NCBI GenBank assembly: GCA_963920575.1
Contig: OY986975.1
Coordinates: 18,445,897 to 18,509,896 of the forward strand
Source of the DNA: Narthecium ossifragum
Taxonomy: Eukaryota; Streptophyta; Magnoliopsida; Dioscoreales; Nartheciaceae
Length of the DNA stretch: 64,000 nucleotides
Direction: 5' to 3'
Each line of letters opens with the position of its first letter. Position 1 is the first letter of the stretch. Both the position numbers and the translations under genes were made by a program. Below, in pieces: positions 1-11,644 of the stretch. A model generated the notes under the pieces. That model ran no database searches. It was not told the DNA's origin and saw only the letters and a list, made by a program, of their open reading frames with translations.

Positions 1-999
1 TCATGCTTAAATATCACCAAGATCATCCCCTCCAAAAATCAGCTCAATTAAATATATAAAAACCACTTAAATCCTCACTTTAAACCAGCTGCCCTGTTTC
101 AGCACAGTCAGCTTACTTAATTCACCAAAAATTATACGTTGCTCCAAAAATCATGAAACCAGTTGGCACTGAAAGCTAACGCATAGATCTACAACTTGTA
201 TTTAGAAATCTAACTCAGATCATGCACGTAGAAGCCGGAAAACAAGCTAGAACACCACTGTTCTGCTAGAACAGAAAATCCGGAAATCAAGAGATGAAAA
301 ACATGCTTAAATCCATATCAAATCAAATCCAATTCCTACCAAACTTCAATCAGGTGTCAAGCAAGCCATAACACACCATCTAGCATATTTTAACTCAAGA
401 ACAATCAAACACAAAGACTAACAACCCCTAATCAAACCTTAAATAAGAAACCTACCTTAATACGCTTTTCCTCAGCTGAAACCACGCTAAGCAGCCACTA
501 ATCCAGCTCCAAACCAGTCCACAGGTCTTCCTCAAGCTTCCACGAATCCAACAAGCCTTCAAGCACTTGATTTGGTGGCCGGAGGAGGGAGAACGAAGCT
601 AAGGAAGGGAAGGAGATGGCCACGGGAGCAGGGGAAGAGAAGAAAAACCAGCAGAGAAGAAGAGGATAAAGGGGGGCTGTTAAAGGTGTTACTGTAGCTA
701 CAGTACCGTCTTGCTACAGTAGCCGGGCTGCTACAGTGGTCGCGATCCAACCGCCCGTCTCGATCCTCTCCGATCAAGCTCCGATCTTCCAATCGAGAAT
801 GCCTATGAGAAACTAATCAAACACAAATTACAATCAGAGGCCGTGTGTGTACATCGCAGGTGTGAAACCAATCGCTAAGGCGCAATTTACCAAATTGCCC
901 TTGGGGTCTTCGCGATCAACCCGATCGCGGAACAAGGCCAAACGGGCCAGACCCTCGACCTAACGCGGTCGGACCGGGTTGGAGGAGCGGGTCCTCACA
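1..999 (-). mobile_element. Partial LTR of the TGTGAGGACC family
   Basis: Read on the minus strand, the sequence ending at 999 begins TGTGAGGACCCG, followed by a block also found at 34521 onward and 62427 onward on the plus strand: a GTCGACC or GTCCGACC core, then 'ggcaatttggtaaatt', then 'tttcacacc', then 'gatcggaagatc'. These three starts define one LTR family. Only part is visible because the window begins inside it. No coding sequence is seen. The family is probably Ty3/gypsy, judging by the long non-coding LTR of the complete copy at 34521-37043, but no polymerase region is present to prove it. Short minus-strand reading frames here are chance. Confidence 0.7.
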
Positions 1000-1329
1000 G
1001 GGGGTCTTTTTTTCAATAAGTTGAGCCGAAGCTACCGTATTCCGAGTAGGACCCCGATTGGGGTACATGGTAAGCGGGCATGATCGGTAGACATCTACCG
1101 ATCGCGCCATCTAATCCATCGATAGTGCTCTACCGATAGATTAGATCAACCAATCGGTAGACATCTACCCATTGAATGTGTGAATCATCTGATTGATAGA
1201 TGTATACCGATTGAGTCACCTAATCCATCGGTAGACATCTACTGATTGATAAGCATATGCAGTGCATGTACGCAGATCTTTACCCTTACGGGTATACTAA
1301 CACTCCCTAACACGAGTTATACGAGGTAA
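1000..1329. repeat. Spaced palindromes of the type CGGTAGA-CA-TCTACCG
   Basis: Between about 1068 and 1250 the motif 'tcggtagacatctaccga' and degenerate versions recur about five times, 40-60 bases apart: near 1084 (full palindrome), 1131, 1154, 1194 and 1231. Each can fold on itself. The stretch lies just outside the LTR edge at 999 and has no coding potential. I cannot tell whether it belongs to that element or to the flanking DNA. Confidence 0.6.
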
Positions 1330-2146
1330 ACTCTCTAATAATATAAACAATATTGAAACTAGCAAAATTTCCTAGGCATCACCATAGATGTAACAAATCG
1401 CCCAAGCAGCAGCATTCCATAGACAATTGGCAATTAACCATGGCCACTTTAAGTTTTGAATCATTTTCAAGCACAAGATGCTTAACACCAGTCTCCAGCA
1501 CTTCCTGCACACCACACGTTGTAGCTGCCAGGATAGTAGTCGAGGCCTCATATACGGCTTCTACCTTCCACAGCAGCTCATCACCATCAACACATACAGC
1601 TCAATGCCATAGGTAAGCCCAGCCATAGATGCATTCACCTGAATCACTGGCACAGTGTGTCCTTGCCGCACCCGCGTCTTTGGAGGTGGATTTACAAGCA
1701 GAAATTTCCAAACCTGCCAGTTGATACTTCAAGCCAGACTAGCAGCATCACTCCCGCGCCCACCAAATGCAACCCGACGGCGCCGCTTCCATAAATTCCA
1801 TAAGCTATACACAACAACTGATTTCAACAGGAAAAGACGCTCAGATTTTTGCGATTGCTGAACGATAGCAAAACACACCTCAAAATCCATTCCAGAACCA
1901 TCCTGCTCGGAGCCAGCCAACACTAGCCACCATACGTGAGCGCCACACTACATTCAAAAAAGAAATGTTGCAAAGACTCTTCCTCAACACCACAAGCAAG
2001 GCAACTCTTATCACTGAGAAAGTGCAAGGCCCATAAATGATCACAAGCAGCTACCTTCCCGTGAGCCAACTGCCAGAGGAACTGCTGAACTCGCGGGCTA
2101 GTCGGTAAGCGCCAAATGCTCCACCATTGCACAGCTGGGTCACGAC
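1330..2146 (-). pseudogene. LINE remnant: zinc-binding RT tail and RNase H domain
   Basis: On the minus strand, from 2146 downward, the translation reads like the C-terminal part of a plant LINE ORF2. First comes a zf-RVT-type zinc-binding region with the spaced pattern SPRVQQFLWQLAHGK, CLACG, LQHFFFEC (about 2120-1930). Then comes an LWNLWKRRRRVAFGG segment (about 1830-1770), then RNase H-like sequence with a GVKHLVLENDSK motif (about 1520-1460). The frame changes at least twice, so it is dead. Its upstream continuation lies across two transposon insertions, at 6436-6473 and 7620 onward. Plus-strand reading frames here are shadows. The 3' poly(A) and the target duplication were not identified. 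Confidence 0.75.
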
Positions 2147-2667
2147 CAAGGGCGGAGGCTGGAATTTTTTCTGCCCTGGGCTTACTAAAGCTAAAGGGAA
2201 AACAAATCACCAATTTATCTACTTAATTTGGTAACCGTAATTACACAAATGCATGTAAGAGTTCTAGAAAATATACCAAAAAGAAATGAATACTATTTCT
2301 TTCTAAAATATGTGATACTCAAGACATTTCAAATAAAAGAAAATGAATACAATATCATTTCATTTCTAACCTGTATACTTTCGGTTCATGACAATAAACT
2401 AAAACCTCGGCCGGGTATTCCTGCAAAAATATGGTTAATTGAGCATTCGTGATTACCAATTAAAATTGCGAACTATACAACACGATTTGCTATGTTCCAC
2501 AACTAAAACAACAATCAACAACAATCGAGTAATAAAAAAGATAAACACACATAAATACTTCTAAAAATATTTCTTGTTCACAAAAAAGGAAAAAAAAAGT
2601 GCATACCTTTTTTAAAAATGTTATTTAAGTTGTGCCATGCGGCTCTTTAGAGAATAAAACTCATCAA

Positions 2668-5090
2668 TTATGGAATCAGAATCGATATTTTGACAAGCTC
2701 TCGTTCAATATAGACAACCATAGAATCTGCTAAGAACTCATCTTCCTTTCTATTACGAAGAACAGCTTTAACATGCTTCATAGCTGAAAATGCCCGTTCT
2801 GTTGTTGCAGTGGTAATGGGAAGAGTTAAAACAAGACGAATCAACATGTTGATTAGATTATAGTGTTGAGACTTATTTGTCTCAACTAATCTTCGACACA
2901 GTTCAGAAATAGTTGACATATTCTGAAACCTCGCATTATGACAAACTATATCAACCTTATAATGCTGCAATCGACTTTACCCTAAACCCTAAACCCTAAA
3001 CCCTAAACCCTAAACCCTAATGCAATTCTTGTTCACTGAAATCAGCAAGATAAAACTTCTCAGTAAGACTGTAAATCTAATCAACATCAAATAACTTAAA
3101 GTTGTCTTTAGGTTCCAAAGAAGAGCTAAGCTTAAGAAGTTCCACTGCCTCATCATTGAATCTACTATTTAGCTCTTGCACCTGAAAATCTATTGTAGCA
3201 TTAAATATATCAATGCGATAGTGATGCTCGGCTGTGATGGAATCTCTTTGCCGACATGAACGACTCATAGCCCCTTTATATGAAGCATTCATATCAGGTA
3301 TCTCAATGTCATACTTTGCACAAACTGATTTCACATGTGTGAGGAGAATATCATAACCTTCTGCTCTCAAAGTTTGAAACAATTCTTTGGTAGATGAGAC
3401 AAGATCCATTACATTCAAAATGTCTAGAGACTTGTGTTGTAAGGCTTGACAAAGCAAGTCTGTAATTGCCATGATTTTGTGCATTAAATACAAGATGAAT
3501 ATGAAATCAAAGGATCTCATCACAATTAAAGAACCATCGGCTTCCCCACGTATAGAGTTAGTAGATGCCTTATTCACTATATATTCAAGTACTGTAATCA
3601 CGACACTATACATATATATTAAGCTGCAAATAGAATCGAAATGAGAACTCCAACAAGTAGTTCCAACCCGATGCAAAGTGCCAACTTGATTAGCCCCTCT
3701 ACCAGTCTCTCATTCACCAGTAGCTACCATATGTGCAATTTCAATAGCTTGAGCAGAATGTAACTCAATATGACGTTTCGGAGAAGCACTAGCAAGATTG
3801 ACAATAGAAGTTAGTTTTGAAAAAAAACATCCAAATAGAAATCTCCTTCTCAGCAACCGCAACCAAAGCTAGTTGTAGTCGATGGGCAAAACAGTGTATA
3901 TAATATGCATATGGACAATCCCTTAAGAACAAGACTTGTAATCCATTCCATGCGCCACGCATATTGCTAGCACCATCATACCCTTGACCTCGTATATTAC
4001 AGATATGTAAGCCATATCGGTTGAGAACATCAAACATTTCTTTCTCAAGTGTCAAAGAAATGGTATTTGTGACATGCACAATCTCAAAAAAACGCTCTCG
4101 TAAAAAACCAGCAACATCAACAAATCTCAGGACAATAGCCATATCCTCTTTACTAGATATATCTTTGGCTTCATCAACCAAAATACAAAACTTTGCATCA
4201 CCAACTTCATCATGGATTTTATTTCTCACTTTGCTAGCAAGAATATGCAAAATTTCTTTCTGAATCATTGGTGAGGTATACTTTGCATTTTGTGGAGCTT
4301 TCTCTAAAATGACATCATCAATACTAGCATTCATTCTTCTCATAAGTCTTATCATCTCTATGAAATTACTTCGATTCTTTGAAGAGGGAGATTCATCATG
4401 GCCTCTAAATGCACATGCTTGCAAACTAAGCCATCGAACACTTTCAATTGTTGCCATAAGACGCAACCGGTTCTTCTGCACTTCTTCTAAAGTTTATGCA
4501 TTCATCACTTTATCAATATGACCAGTTACATTCATCAAAGCATCAACGGAATTCATAGCATTATTGTGAGGTGAAGTCGTACCTCCCACATGCATCAAAA
4601 AAGGACATCTAACCCCATCATTAACTCTCTTCCAACTTCTAAATCCTTCAGTAGTCAATGTAGAATGACGAGCATTCTTATTTTCAAAAAGAAAACATGG
4701 AAAACAGAACGCTACATCCTTTGAAGGAGAGTACTCTAACCAAGAAAACCGCTTAAACCAAGAACTTTGAAATCGACGATTCTGTTGTCCTGATACGGTT
4801 GCCGAATACTCAGACATGCTAGGTTGATAGGGCCCCATTTTGATATAAGCTCGCCGGATTTCATCTCTTTGATTTACAGGATGTTCCCATATTGGAATGC
4901 GTAAACTTGGATCCCATTCAAGAGAAGTAATATCAATTTCAGCCCTTTGACATTTGGAAGGAGGTTGGTCACTACTAGGATGTGAGATGCCAATATTGGA
5001 TGGAGCATGCTCCTCACTTGTTGATGCATGTTCTCTTGGTTTAAAAAATGAAAAAATAGTTTTCTTTCTCCTTTGTCCTTGAGTTTCCAT
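2668..5090 (-). pseudogene. Broken hAT transposase (TTF-type finger / DUF4371 class)
   Basis: Starting at the ATG at 5090, the N-terminal region has a TTF-type zinc finger pattern (FSWLEYSPSKDVAFCFPC, SFKRV-like segment). It is followed by the central hAT domain (FCILVDEAKDISSKEDMA, GQGYDGASNMRG, AYYIHCFAHRLQLALVA) and a C-terminal hAT dimerisation region (TATTERAFSAMKHVK, near 2800-2750). This is the zinc-finger MYM-type-1-like class of plant domesticated or mobile hAT proteins. Breaks: an in-frame TAA after 'MNA' near 4494, a one-base frameshift near 3810, an in-frame stop near 3693, a stop near 3078 ('FDVD' then TAG), and a telomere-repeat insertion at 2980-3020. The protein cannot be made. 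Confidence 0.88.
2980..3020. repeat. Interstitial telomeric repeat, (CCCTAAA)5.9
   Basis: Forty-one bases of perfect CCCTAAA units, the Arabidopsis-type plant telomere repeat, lie inside the transposase pseudogene. They fall between the segment ending EQELH and the segment beginning LQHYKVD (minus strand). In relatives these two segments are nearly contiguous, so the array was inserted into coding sequence. Confidence 0.95.
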
Positions 5091-6435
5091 TGCGATTTAT
5101 AACCTATTCAAGTGATATATGTGTAGTCATTAGCACACATGTAATTATACAAGACATCAAACTTAACTTATTTGATTGAGTTCGTACTACACCACACCAA
5201 GAACAAAGCGTGAAGGAATGCCAAATGCCAATATATGCATGTAAACTCTCATATATGAAAATAACATACCCAAAAACCGACCTGTCAACAGCCCCACTGA
5301 CCTCGTAGAGTTGTAGCCTACGGCTACGAGCCGACAACCTCCACCTGAGGACAGTAGAAAAAAAAATCAATTTTGAGCGGTCATTATGCTCAATCTTGTA
5401 AAATCCTATAACTTGACTGACTTAAATTGAGTGTATCTATTACTATTATACAAGGAGATAGGCAGCAGAGCGTTGAGTACTAGTCAGTCAACTAAAAAGC
5501 AACAGTTGATGATTTGAAAAAACTAAGAAAAAGCCACATAAAAGAAATAAAAGAATATCTATACTTAGACATTATTCAAGAGACTTTATAGTAAACAACA
5601 ACAAAGGACTAACATCATATGCCGAAAATTGGACTAAACTATATTGAAATTGAACATCCTCTTGAACTGTGCTTCTCTATGCAATCTATTGTGGTAAAAC
5701 CATTGTTAATTTCAAAATCAATATTAAAAAACCTCCATATCCTCATCACACATGCAGATGCAATGTCTACTTGATTAATTATCCTTGAGACCCTGCTACT
5801 AGTAAAATAAACTATGGATTAAAGGGGACGGTTCCTCCTACGGCCATAAATAAACAAAATCACTTTTATTAAAACATACCCGAAGTCTATTGGAAGGCAA
5901 TGGAGATGCACTAGATGTCAAGCTCTTGAATATGAAAAACCAATAAAAGGAGAGAATGAAACGTACCCAAAATCCCTAACTTTTCACTTTCCTTATAGAA
6001 AGGCAGGGGTGGAAGAGTAGGGAGATGATATGTCAACAAAAGCCCTACTCTTTTCCTTGGGTTTCCCGAATAGAGAGGCAATGGCTAGGGGTGGGAGAGG
6101 GGGAGAGATGATCCCTAGTTTTCTCTTTCGGTTTCTAGAAAAGAGAGGCCCCCTGCCTTGGCCTGGAACCGTGGAAGAGAGCTAGAGAGGGAGAGATGAT
6201 GTCACATATGGGTTGTGGACAATGGGTGAGTCATGTGGACCATGACCCTTGCCTTAGCCTGAACCATGGAAGAGAGTTAGAGAGGGAGAGATGATGTCAC
6301 ATGTGGGTTGTGGACAGTGGGTGGGCCATGTGGGCTAAGACATAAATTATAACTAGTTTGATCAAAAATTATCTAATTTTGACCTGGGCTACAACCCACC
6401 TTAGCCTTCAGCGTAGCTCCGCCCCTGGTCACGAC

Positions 6436-6473
6436 AGATGCTCCGCTGGCTATCAAGGAACTGATAGCACGAG
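6436..6473 (-). pseudogene. LINE fragment between two hAT insertions
   Basis: This short stretch reads, on the minus strand, YQFLDSQRSICRD. If the hAT element at 2147-6427 is removed it runs in frame into the LINE sequence DPAVQWWSIW at 2140-2115. If the element at 6474-7611 is removed it joins SGVVITNSCS at 7630-7660. It is the remaining slice of one LINE ORF2. The last eight bases, 6466-6473, are the left copy of the AGCACGAG target duplication. Confidence 0.6.
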
Positions 6474-7080
6474 CAAGGATTGCCATGCCGTTGGCACGCG
6501 CCGTGCCGGCAACCCACCGGTACGGTACGCGCCGTCGGCACGCGCCGGTGCCAGACGGTACGCGCCGATGCCGGTCCAGATGAGTGAAATTCACTCGTTT
6601 TCAACGTCTCTAATTGGCCAAATATAATCTCTTATACCATAGCAGAGTGAAAACATATCAAAATAGTATAATACAATACATGACACATAATCAACAGCTT
6701 AATACATCTCTTATGTGAGTACACACCAAGCTACAATACATGAAGATACTTATCATTAACATCAGCAATTAACAAAAAAATTAACATGAATAAGTCATAA
6801 CAAAAATTAAATAGTATCAGAAAGTAATATCATAACTAAAATGATTGTTAACATAAAATTTTAAAATTTCATATGCTACATTTAATTATTAGAAAGTTAC
6901 CATTATTAGATAAAAAAAATGCTAAAAATAATCATTATTAAATAAAAAAGCTACTAATTACCATCATTAAATAAAAAATAATATATTATATGATACTTAT
7001 CATTGATATATATCGATTTTTATTTTTAGCTTGTTTTCTGACACGTGGACTACCGAACAGAACGTCTCCTCCTCCTCGTC

Positions 7081-7128
<48 letters not shown>

Positions 7129-7611
7129 CACTCCTTTTTCTTCTCCGCGGGGGTCCCGAGACCCTCTCCCCCCTCCCTTTTCTTCTCCGCGGGAGCCCCG
7201 AGACCCTCCTCCTCTTTTTTTCTCCCGAGACCATCGTCGCTCCTTACCTACCCCCAGCCAGTCCGCGGCTCCTCCTCGCCTCCGCCGCCGGCCCCTCGCC
7301 TCCGCCTCCGCCTCCGCCTCCGACCCCTCGTCTCCGCCTCGGTCTCCGACCTCTTCCCTCTGCCTCCGCCTCCACCTCGGTCTCCTCCCCCCCTTAGGCT
7401 CCGGCTCCCCTGCGCTTCGGCTCCGCCTCCACCTCGGTCCACGACGGTACGGTACGCCTCGTCCCAGTACCGGGCGATACATACGGTATCGCCCGGCACA
7501 ACTCCGGCACCCCCCCGATACCGATTTGGGGGGGTTTTTTACACCGGTTAGCTGCCGGTCCGGTACATACCGGCCGGCACGGACATGTGCTGGCCAGTAT
7601 GGAAATCCTTG
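6474..7611. mobile_element. Non-autonomous hAT-type element with 8-bp TSD
   Basis: The left end begins CAAGGATTGCCAT at 6474. The right end in reverse complement begins CAAGGATTTCCAT from 7611, and similarity extends inward for about 60 bases (both contain GTCCGTGCCGG or GCCGTGCCGG). The 8-base duplication AGCACGAG flanks both ends (6466-6473 and 7612-7619). There is no transposase. The interior is an AT-rich half (6605-7030) and a very GC-rich half (7130-7600) separated by a CT microsatellite. The long reading frames in the GC-rich half on both strands are low-complexity Arg/Pro/Ser translations with no domain and are not genes. Confidence 0.82.
7084..7127. repeat. (CT)n microsatellite
   Basis: About 21 uninterrupted CT dinucleotides lie within the non-autonomous hAT-type element, at the border between its AT-rich and GC-rich halves. 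Confidence 0.95.
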
Positions 7612-7619
7612 AGCACGAG

Positions 7620-7780
7620 TTCGTGATAACCACCCCTGAAGGATCCCAAATCCAGCGAGGCCGAGGCCGAGGCCGTTGTTGCGCCATGGATGCAAAAAGA
7701 GCATGGCATGGAATAGAGCAAGCATTCTCCACTAATAGAGGATGCAGAAACAAGGAAAGAGCCGCGTGAGACCAACATGC
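7620..7780 (-). pseudogene. LINE remnant, upstream segment
   Basis: Minus-strand translation gives FASMAQQRPRPRPRWIWDPS then GVVITNSCS. It continues the LINE reading frame found at 6436-6473 and 1330-2146 once the two DNA transposons are removed. No catalytic motif of a reverse transcriptase is present this far upstream, so the LINE copy was probably 5'-truncated. Between 7780 and 8487 I see no gene; it is AT-rich sequence that probably includes the 3' end of the neighbouring BTB-TAZ transcript. Confidence 0.45.
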
Positions 7781-8487
7781 AGTTGGCTCACCTCCAGTTT
7801 GTGAAAATAAATATGTGGCAAACTATTGTGGATATAAGTGTAACTCTTGTGGTTACATGGATGATCATGGATTCAAGTTTGTTTGCTTGGTGAAAGGGAA
7901 CATCGCTTTTGATGCAAAATGATAGTAAATCTGTCAATTTTAAATTGATATTAAAGAGTGAGTAACACACCCCATGCATAAGTTTATGCCTATAGAATTG
8001 CGTGAATTTTATATATTTGACTATTTCAATAAGACGTGCCAGTCTTGTAGGCTTAAATGTACATGATTCCTCACATTTGAATTTTGAACTCAGCACCTTT
8101 ACTCTGATACCAAGCTCGGTCACTTCACCAACAATACTGGCTAAAATCAGCACAGAGCAAAGGCATCCCATGCATCTTTTAAGTATTAGTTTAGCAGCTG
8201 CACAACCTAGACATTCAAAAAGGAGAACAAACAGCTTCTTCATGGTAGGGATTATGGCATATTACCCAAGACACTCATCTTTTCTACATAATGTACATGT
8301 ACAATACATCTCAACATCCCTAACATTATTGCTTGAAGATGGTATACACCAGAATGGTGGTAATAGATTCTGGATTCTATCGGCAGATTTATTCACTTAT
8401 TTTCCGAGGATTTTTCATCCAAAAGTTTCTAGGGAGCTTTCAGATTTCTATGGTGTTGCTAGTGAAAACTATACAGAGAATTTGGTA

Positions 8488-11400
8488 CTATGGAACGAGG
8501 AATCGGCGTGCAGTGATTGATTTGATCGTGCCTTTCGCTGCCATCACCTTCCAGACCAGCAACTTCCATTTCATCTCATCCTTCCTGCACTGGTGCTGCA
8601 TTTTATCCTTGAAATCCCTGACAGCATACAGACATGTTGCAGATCAAAACAAGGAATTTAGTTATTGGTGGGACGAAACAACAAACTCGGTCCACAATCC
8701 CTAAGAATGATTTTACCATGGGCTACTTTCTTTCTAGAACCGCATATTTAACAAGATATCATGGATTTGTAGCATAATCACAATAACCAACCTGCATAAT
8801 GGAACATTGCAAGAGTCAGGTTCACTACACATACAGGAGTGGAGCTCAAGAAGCTGCCACATGCGCTTGCAATGCGAACAGCCTCCAGGAACTCGAGCCT
8901 TGCATCCTGAGAAATGACGAAGAAGTGACTCAAGACCTTTGCACGCTGGGAAGTTGCATTTGGCCTGACTATCTTTAAGCACCTTGTCGCATGGCCCAAT
9001 TGTACCGCACCCATCTCTACATATGTGCAATAGAGCGTCCATTGCTTCAGATAATTGTAAGTATACCTTCTTTTCTTCGATCTTTTTCATTCTCTCTTGC
9101 CTTCTCTGCAACAATGTGGAGAGCCAAATGGATCACATTCTGCAGTTCTATAATTAAGAGACGAAAAGAAACTTCTATATAGCGTATATATACACTATGG
9201 ACAATTATATACGCCATCATATTAAACCATTTGCACTATGGAAGGACAACAGGAACTGCAACTTGTTCCCAGCACTAACATTGGCATACAATGGCAGTTT
9301 CTACCATTTGGAAATACCGTGAAATGAACATGGAGAGAGAAACTTACAGAATCTGCCTCCACAAGAGATTCTAGAAGCTCCTGTTCTAGACTGGGGCTGG
9401 CTTGCTTCATTACTTTCCACCCTTCAGACACCGAGACAATTTTAAATTCTTTAATAATAAGTTGCATGCACAAGAGGGAGAGCTGCGGTGCATCACACTG
9501 TCTAGCTAACTGAAGCATATCAACCACATTCTCTGTGGTCAGCAATTCCCGCTCTATTTGCTCAATGCAAGCTCTTTTCAGGGAAGGAATTGAGAATCTA
9601 TGAGACAGGATGAGCAAGTGAAGGACATATCTCTTCATCTCATCTATTTCAAAGCTGCAGAGGGAGACAAAAGAGAGACATATCACATTAACAATACCGA
9701 TTACAGTGTAATAGCAAATTACGACAGACTTATGGAAGTGGAAGTATTTTAGAGACAAAGTCCTTCGATTGAACACATATAAAATGGACCTTGGCCCTAA
9801 AATTCCCATCAGTCAGGAGTTCCAGTCCATTAAGCTAATGCCCAAACACAAAAAAACCTTTTCCTGTCTAGAACATACACATTATAACCTGGATAATTAG
9901 CGGTAGAAATGTCTAAGCTAAACAGCCTGCAACAGGATGATTTGTCTGATTTTCCAAGCTGACTCATAACTGACAAATTGTACGAGAGAAGCAAGTTTAT
10001 CACAGAATCGAGAGAAAGCAAGGAAGCCTTCTATTTCACTGTTCGGAAATGTCACATATTTCCCTAAGAAGAGGTAAGTTCCTAACTACATGAATTGATT
10101 CCAGCGTAAATTCCTTGCAGTAGAGTAATGAAAACCACCTTCCATTCCAAGTTCTGTATATTAGATCATCTTCTAGTCACTACATATAAAAAACAAGACA
10201 AGTTATCATCCAATATTGTATACTTAAATATGACTCATTGCGTATTGCAATATAGCTTCGTTCTTAGGAGGCAACTTAAGATGGGCAATTGCATCATAAC
10301 TCTGAGATGATGGGAATGCTATTTTAAAAGGAAGACTCTGTGCACCCGACCAGTAAAGAAAGGCCCTTGACTTTGTACACCACTTGCACTTTCCAACACA
10401 TACCATGAGGAGTAAAGATACCGGATGAATGCACGGGCTGCTTCTATAGGTACGCTAGGAATCTTGATTTGCCGAAAGCCACCTCTAACTTTTGCTTGCT
10501 TCAACAAGTTTCGAAGAACAGCAGACTGAACACCCTGTGCAAAAAGTAAGATTTCCATGTTGGATTTAACAATCAATATGTTGATGTGGGGCACATAGCC
10601 CAAAAAAATCATGACTGAAGAATTCAAACATAGGTTCAGAACGAGTTAACTCCTGCATTTTCGCTCAGACAGGATAACTATTTTTGTTCTTCTGATGAAC
10701 TAGAAGTTCATGAAATTACCCGAATTAGACTTCTCATAGACTCAAGCAAGCTTCTTCATAAAAAGTAAGACAAACTCAGTTTTCACTGAACCTTACAACC
10801 CACCTTTACAATCCAATCTCGTTTAACAGAAGTTAGAAATATTAGCAAGGACAGTTTAAAATCATGAAGGATATTACAGGCAATCTAAAACTTTGGTTCC
10901 AGTTAAATCTGGTCGCTAGCCATAAAGATGTAAAATAACTGTGCTACCTGGATATGTATCAGTTTAAAGGCTAAAAACATGGAGACCACCAGAACAAATC
11001 TCACCTATAATAGTCACGGTTATTGTCCTCCCTCATCAGTCTTCAGCAAAAAAATGTAATTGTATTATGGTAACAACAAAATAAATGATAACCTCATTGT
11101 TTTTTAACATAGATATTCGACTTTCAGATTATTTCAATCTTTCCATGGATTTGCATTAGAACACATCCACATATAAGTACAGGATATTACACTTAAGTAT
11201 CTAATATGCAAATTGAAATGTAAAAGAGTTGCTGATATAGGTTTCATAAACAGTAACAAAATACAGCACAATCAACGGTGTAGAGGAACGAAATAAACTC
11301 ACAAGAACACATGAATGAGCCAAAATAACTGCACTATTATCAGTAAGAACATGAACATCAGCTTCATATCCTTCCTCAAAGAGTCTGTCCCAAGCAAGCC

Positions 11401-11644
11401 TTGTCTCCTCAGGAACAACACAGCAACCTCGTAATTTTCTGTTGAAACTGGTTACTCCAGGAGAAAATCCTGGTAGTGGAGGTGGTTTAGGAAGATTTTC
11501 ACTTTGGGTTGGAGAAGAAGTAGAAGCGCATGGCACAGCTACACTTTTGTTCGCAAGGTTGTCATCTAGCTGCAGGTTGAAGTGAGCATCATATGACTGA
11601 TGGGTGGATAAATCTTGGGGGAAATCCGGCTCTAGGCATGCCAT
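8488..11644 (-). CDS. BTB/POZ and TAZ zinc-finger domain protein, five coding exons
   Basis: Coding exons on the minus strand: 11644-11303, 10534-10404, 9654-9348, 9105-8792, 8617-8488. All introns are GT-AG and phases agree, giving 407 residues plus TAG. The BTB/POZ domain spans about residues 85-190 ([21 protein letters not shown], then [20 protein letters not shown]). A BACK-like helical region follows to about 260. The TAZ zinc finger at about 277-365 keeps its Cys/His ligands (HIC, DGC, C-x4-C, H-x3-C, C-x2-C, HSCMC, C-x4-C). A short basic tail ends at VP. Plant proteins of this BT family are described as CUL3 ubiquitin-ligase adaptors that bind bromodomain proteins and calmodulin and act in nucleus and cytosol. 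The ATG at 11644 is the first in its exon. A candidate polyadenylation signal AATAAA lies at 8393-8388. Confidence 0.9.

Larger units (their letters stand above)
2147..6427 (-). mobile_element. hAT transposon, complete with TIRs and 8-bp TSD
   Basis: The left end begins CAAGGGCGGAG at 2147, and the right end, read in reverse complement from 6427, begins CAGGGGCGGAG. Both ends are flanked by the 8-base duplication GTCACGAC (2139-2146 and 6428-6435). An 8-bp duplication and CAGGGGCGGA-type termini are hAT hallmarks, and the element carries a hAT-type transposase on the minus strand. Length is 4281 bp. It sits inside a LINE remnant whose reading frame can be followed on both sides. Outside the transposase, 5100-6427 is AT-rich with no coding sequence that I recognise. 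It holds a short direct repeat around 6165-6340 (two copies of 'agagagggagagatgatgtcacat'). Confidence 0.92.

Noticed and set aside
7000..7725. Several long overlapping reading frames on both strands
   Set aside because: They translate a CT microsatellite and GC-rich CCTCCG repeats inside a non-autonomous hAT-type element. There are no domains, and all frames are open only through composition.
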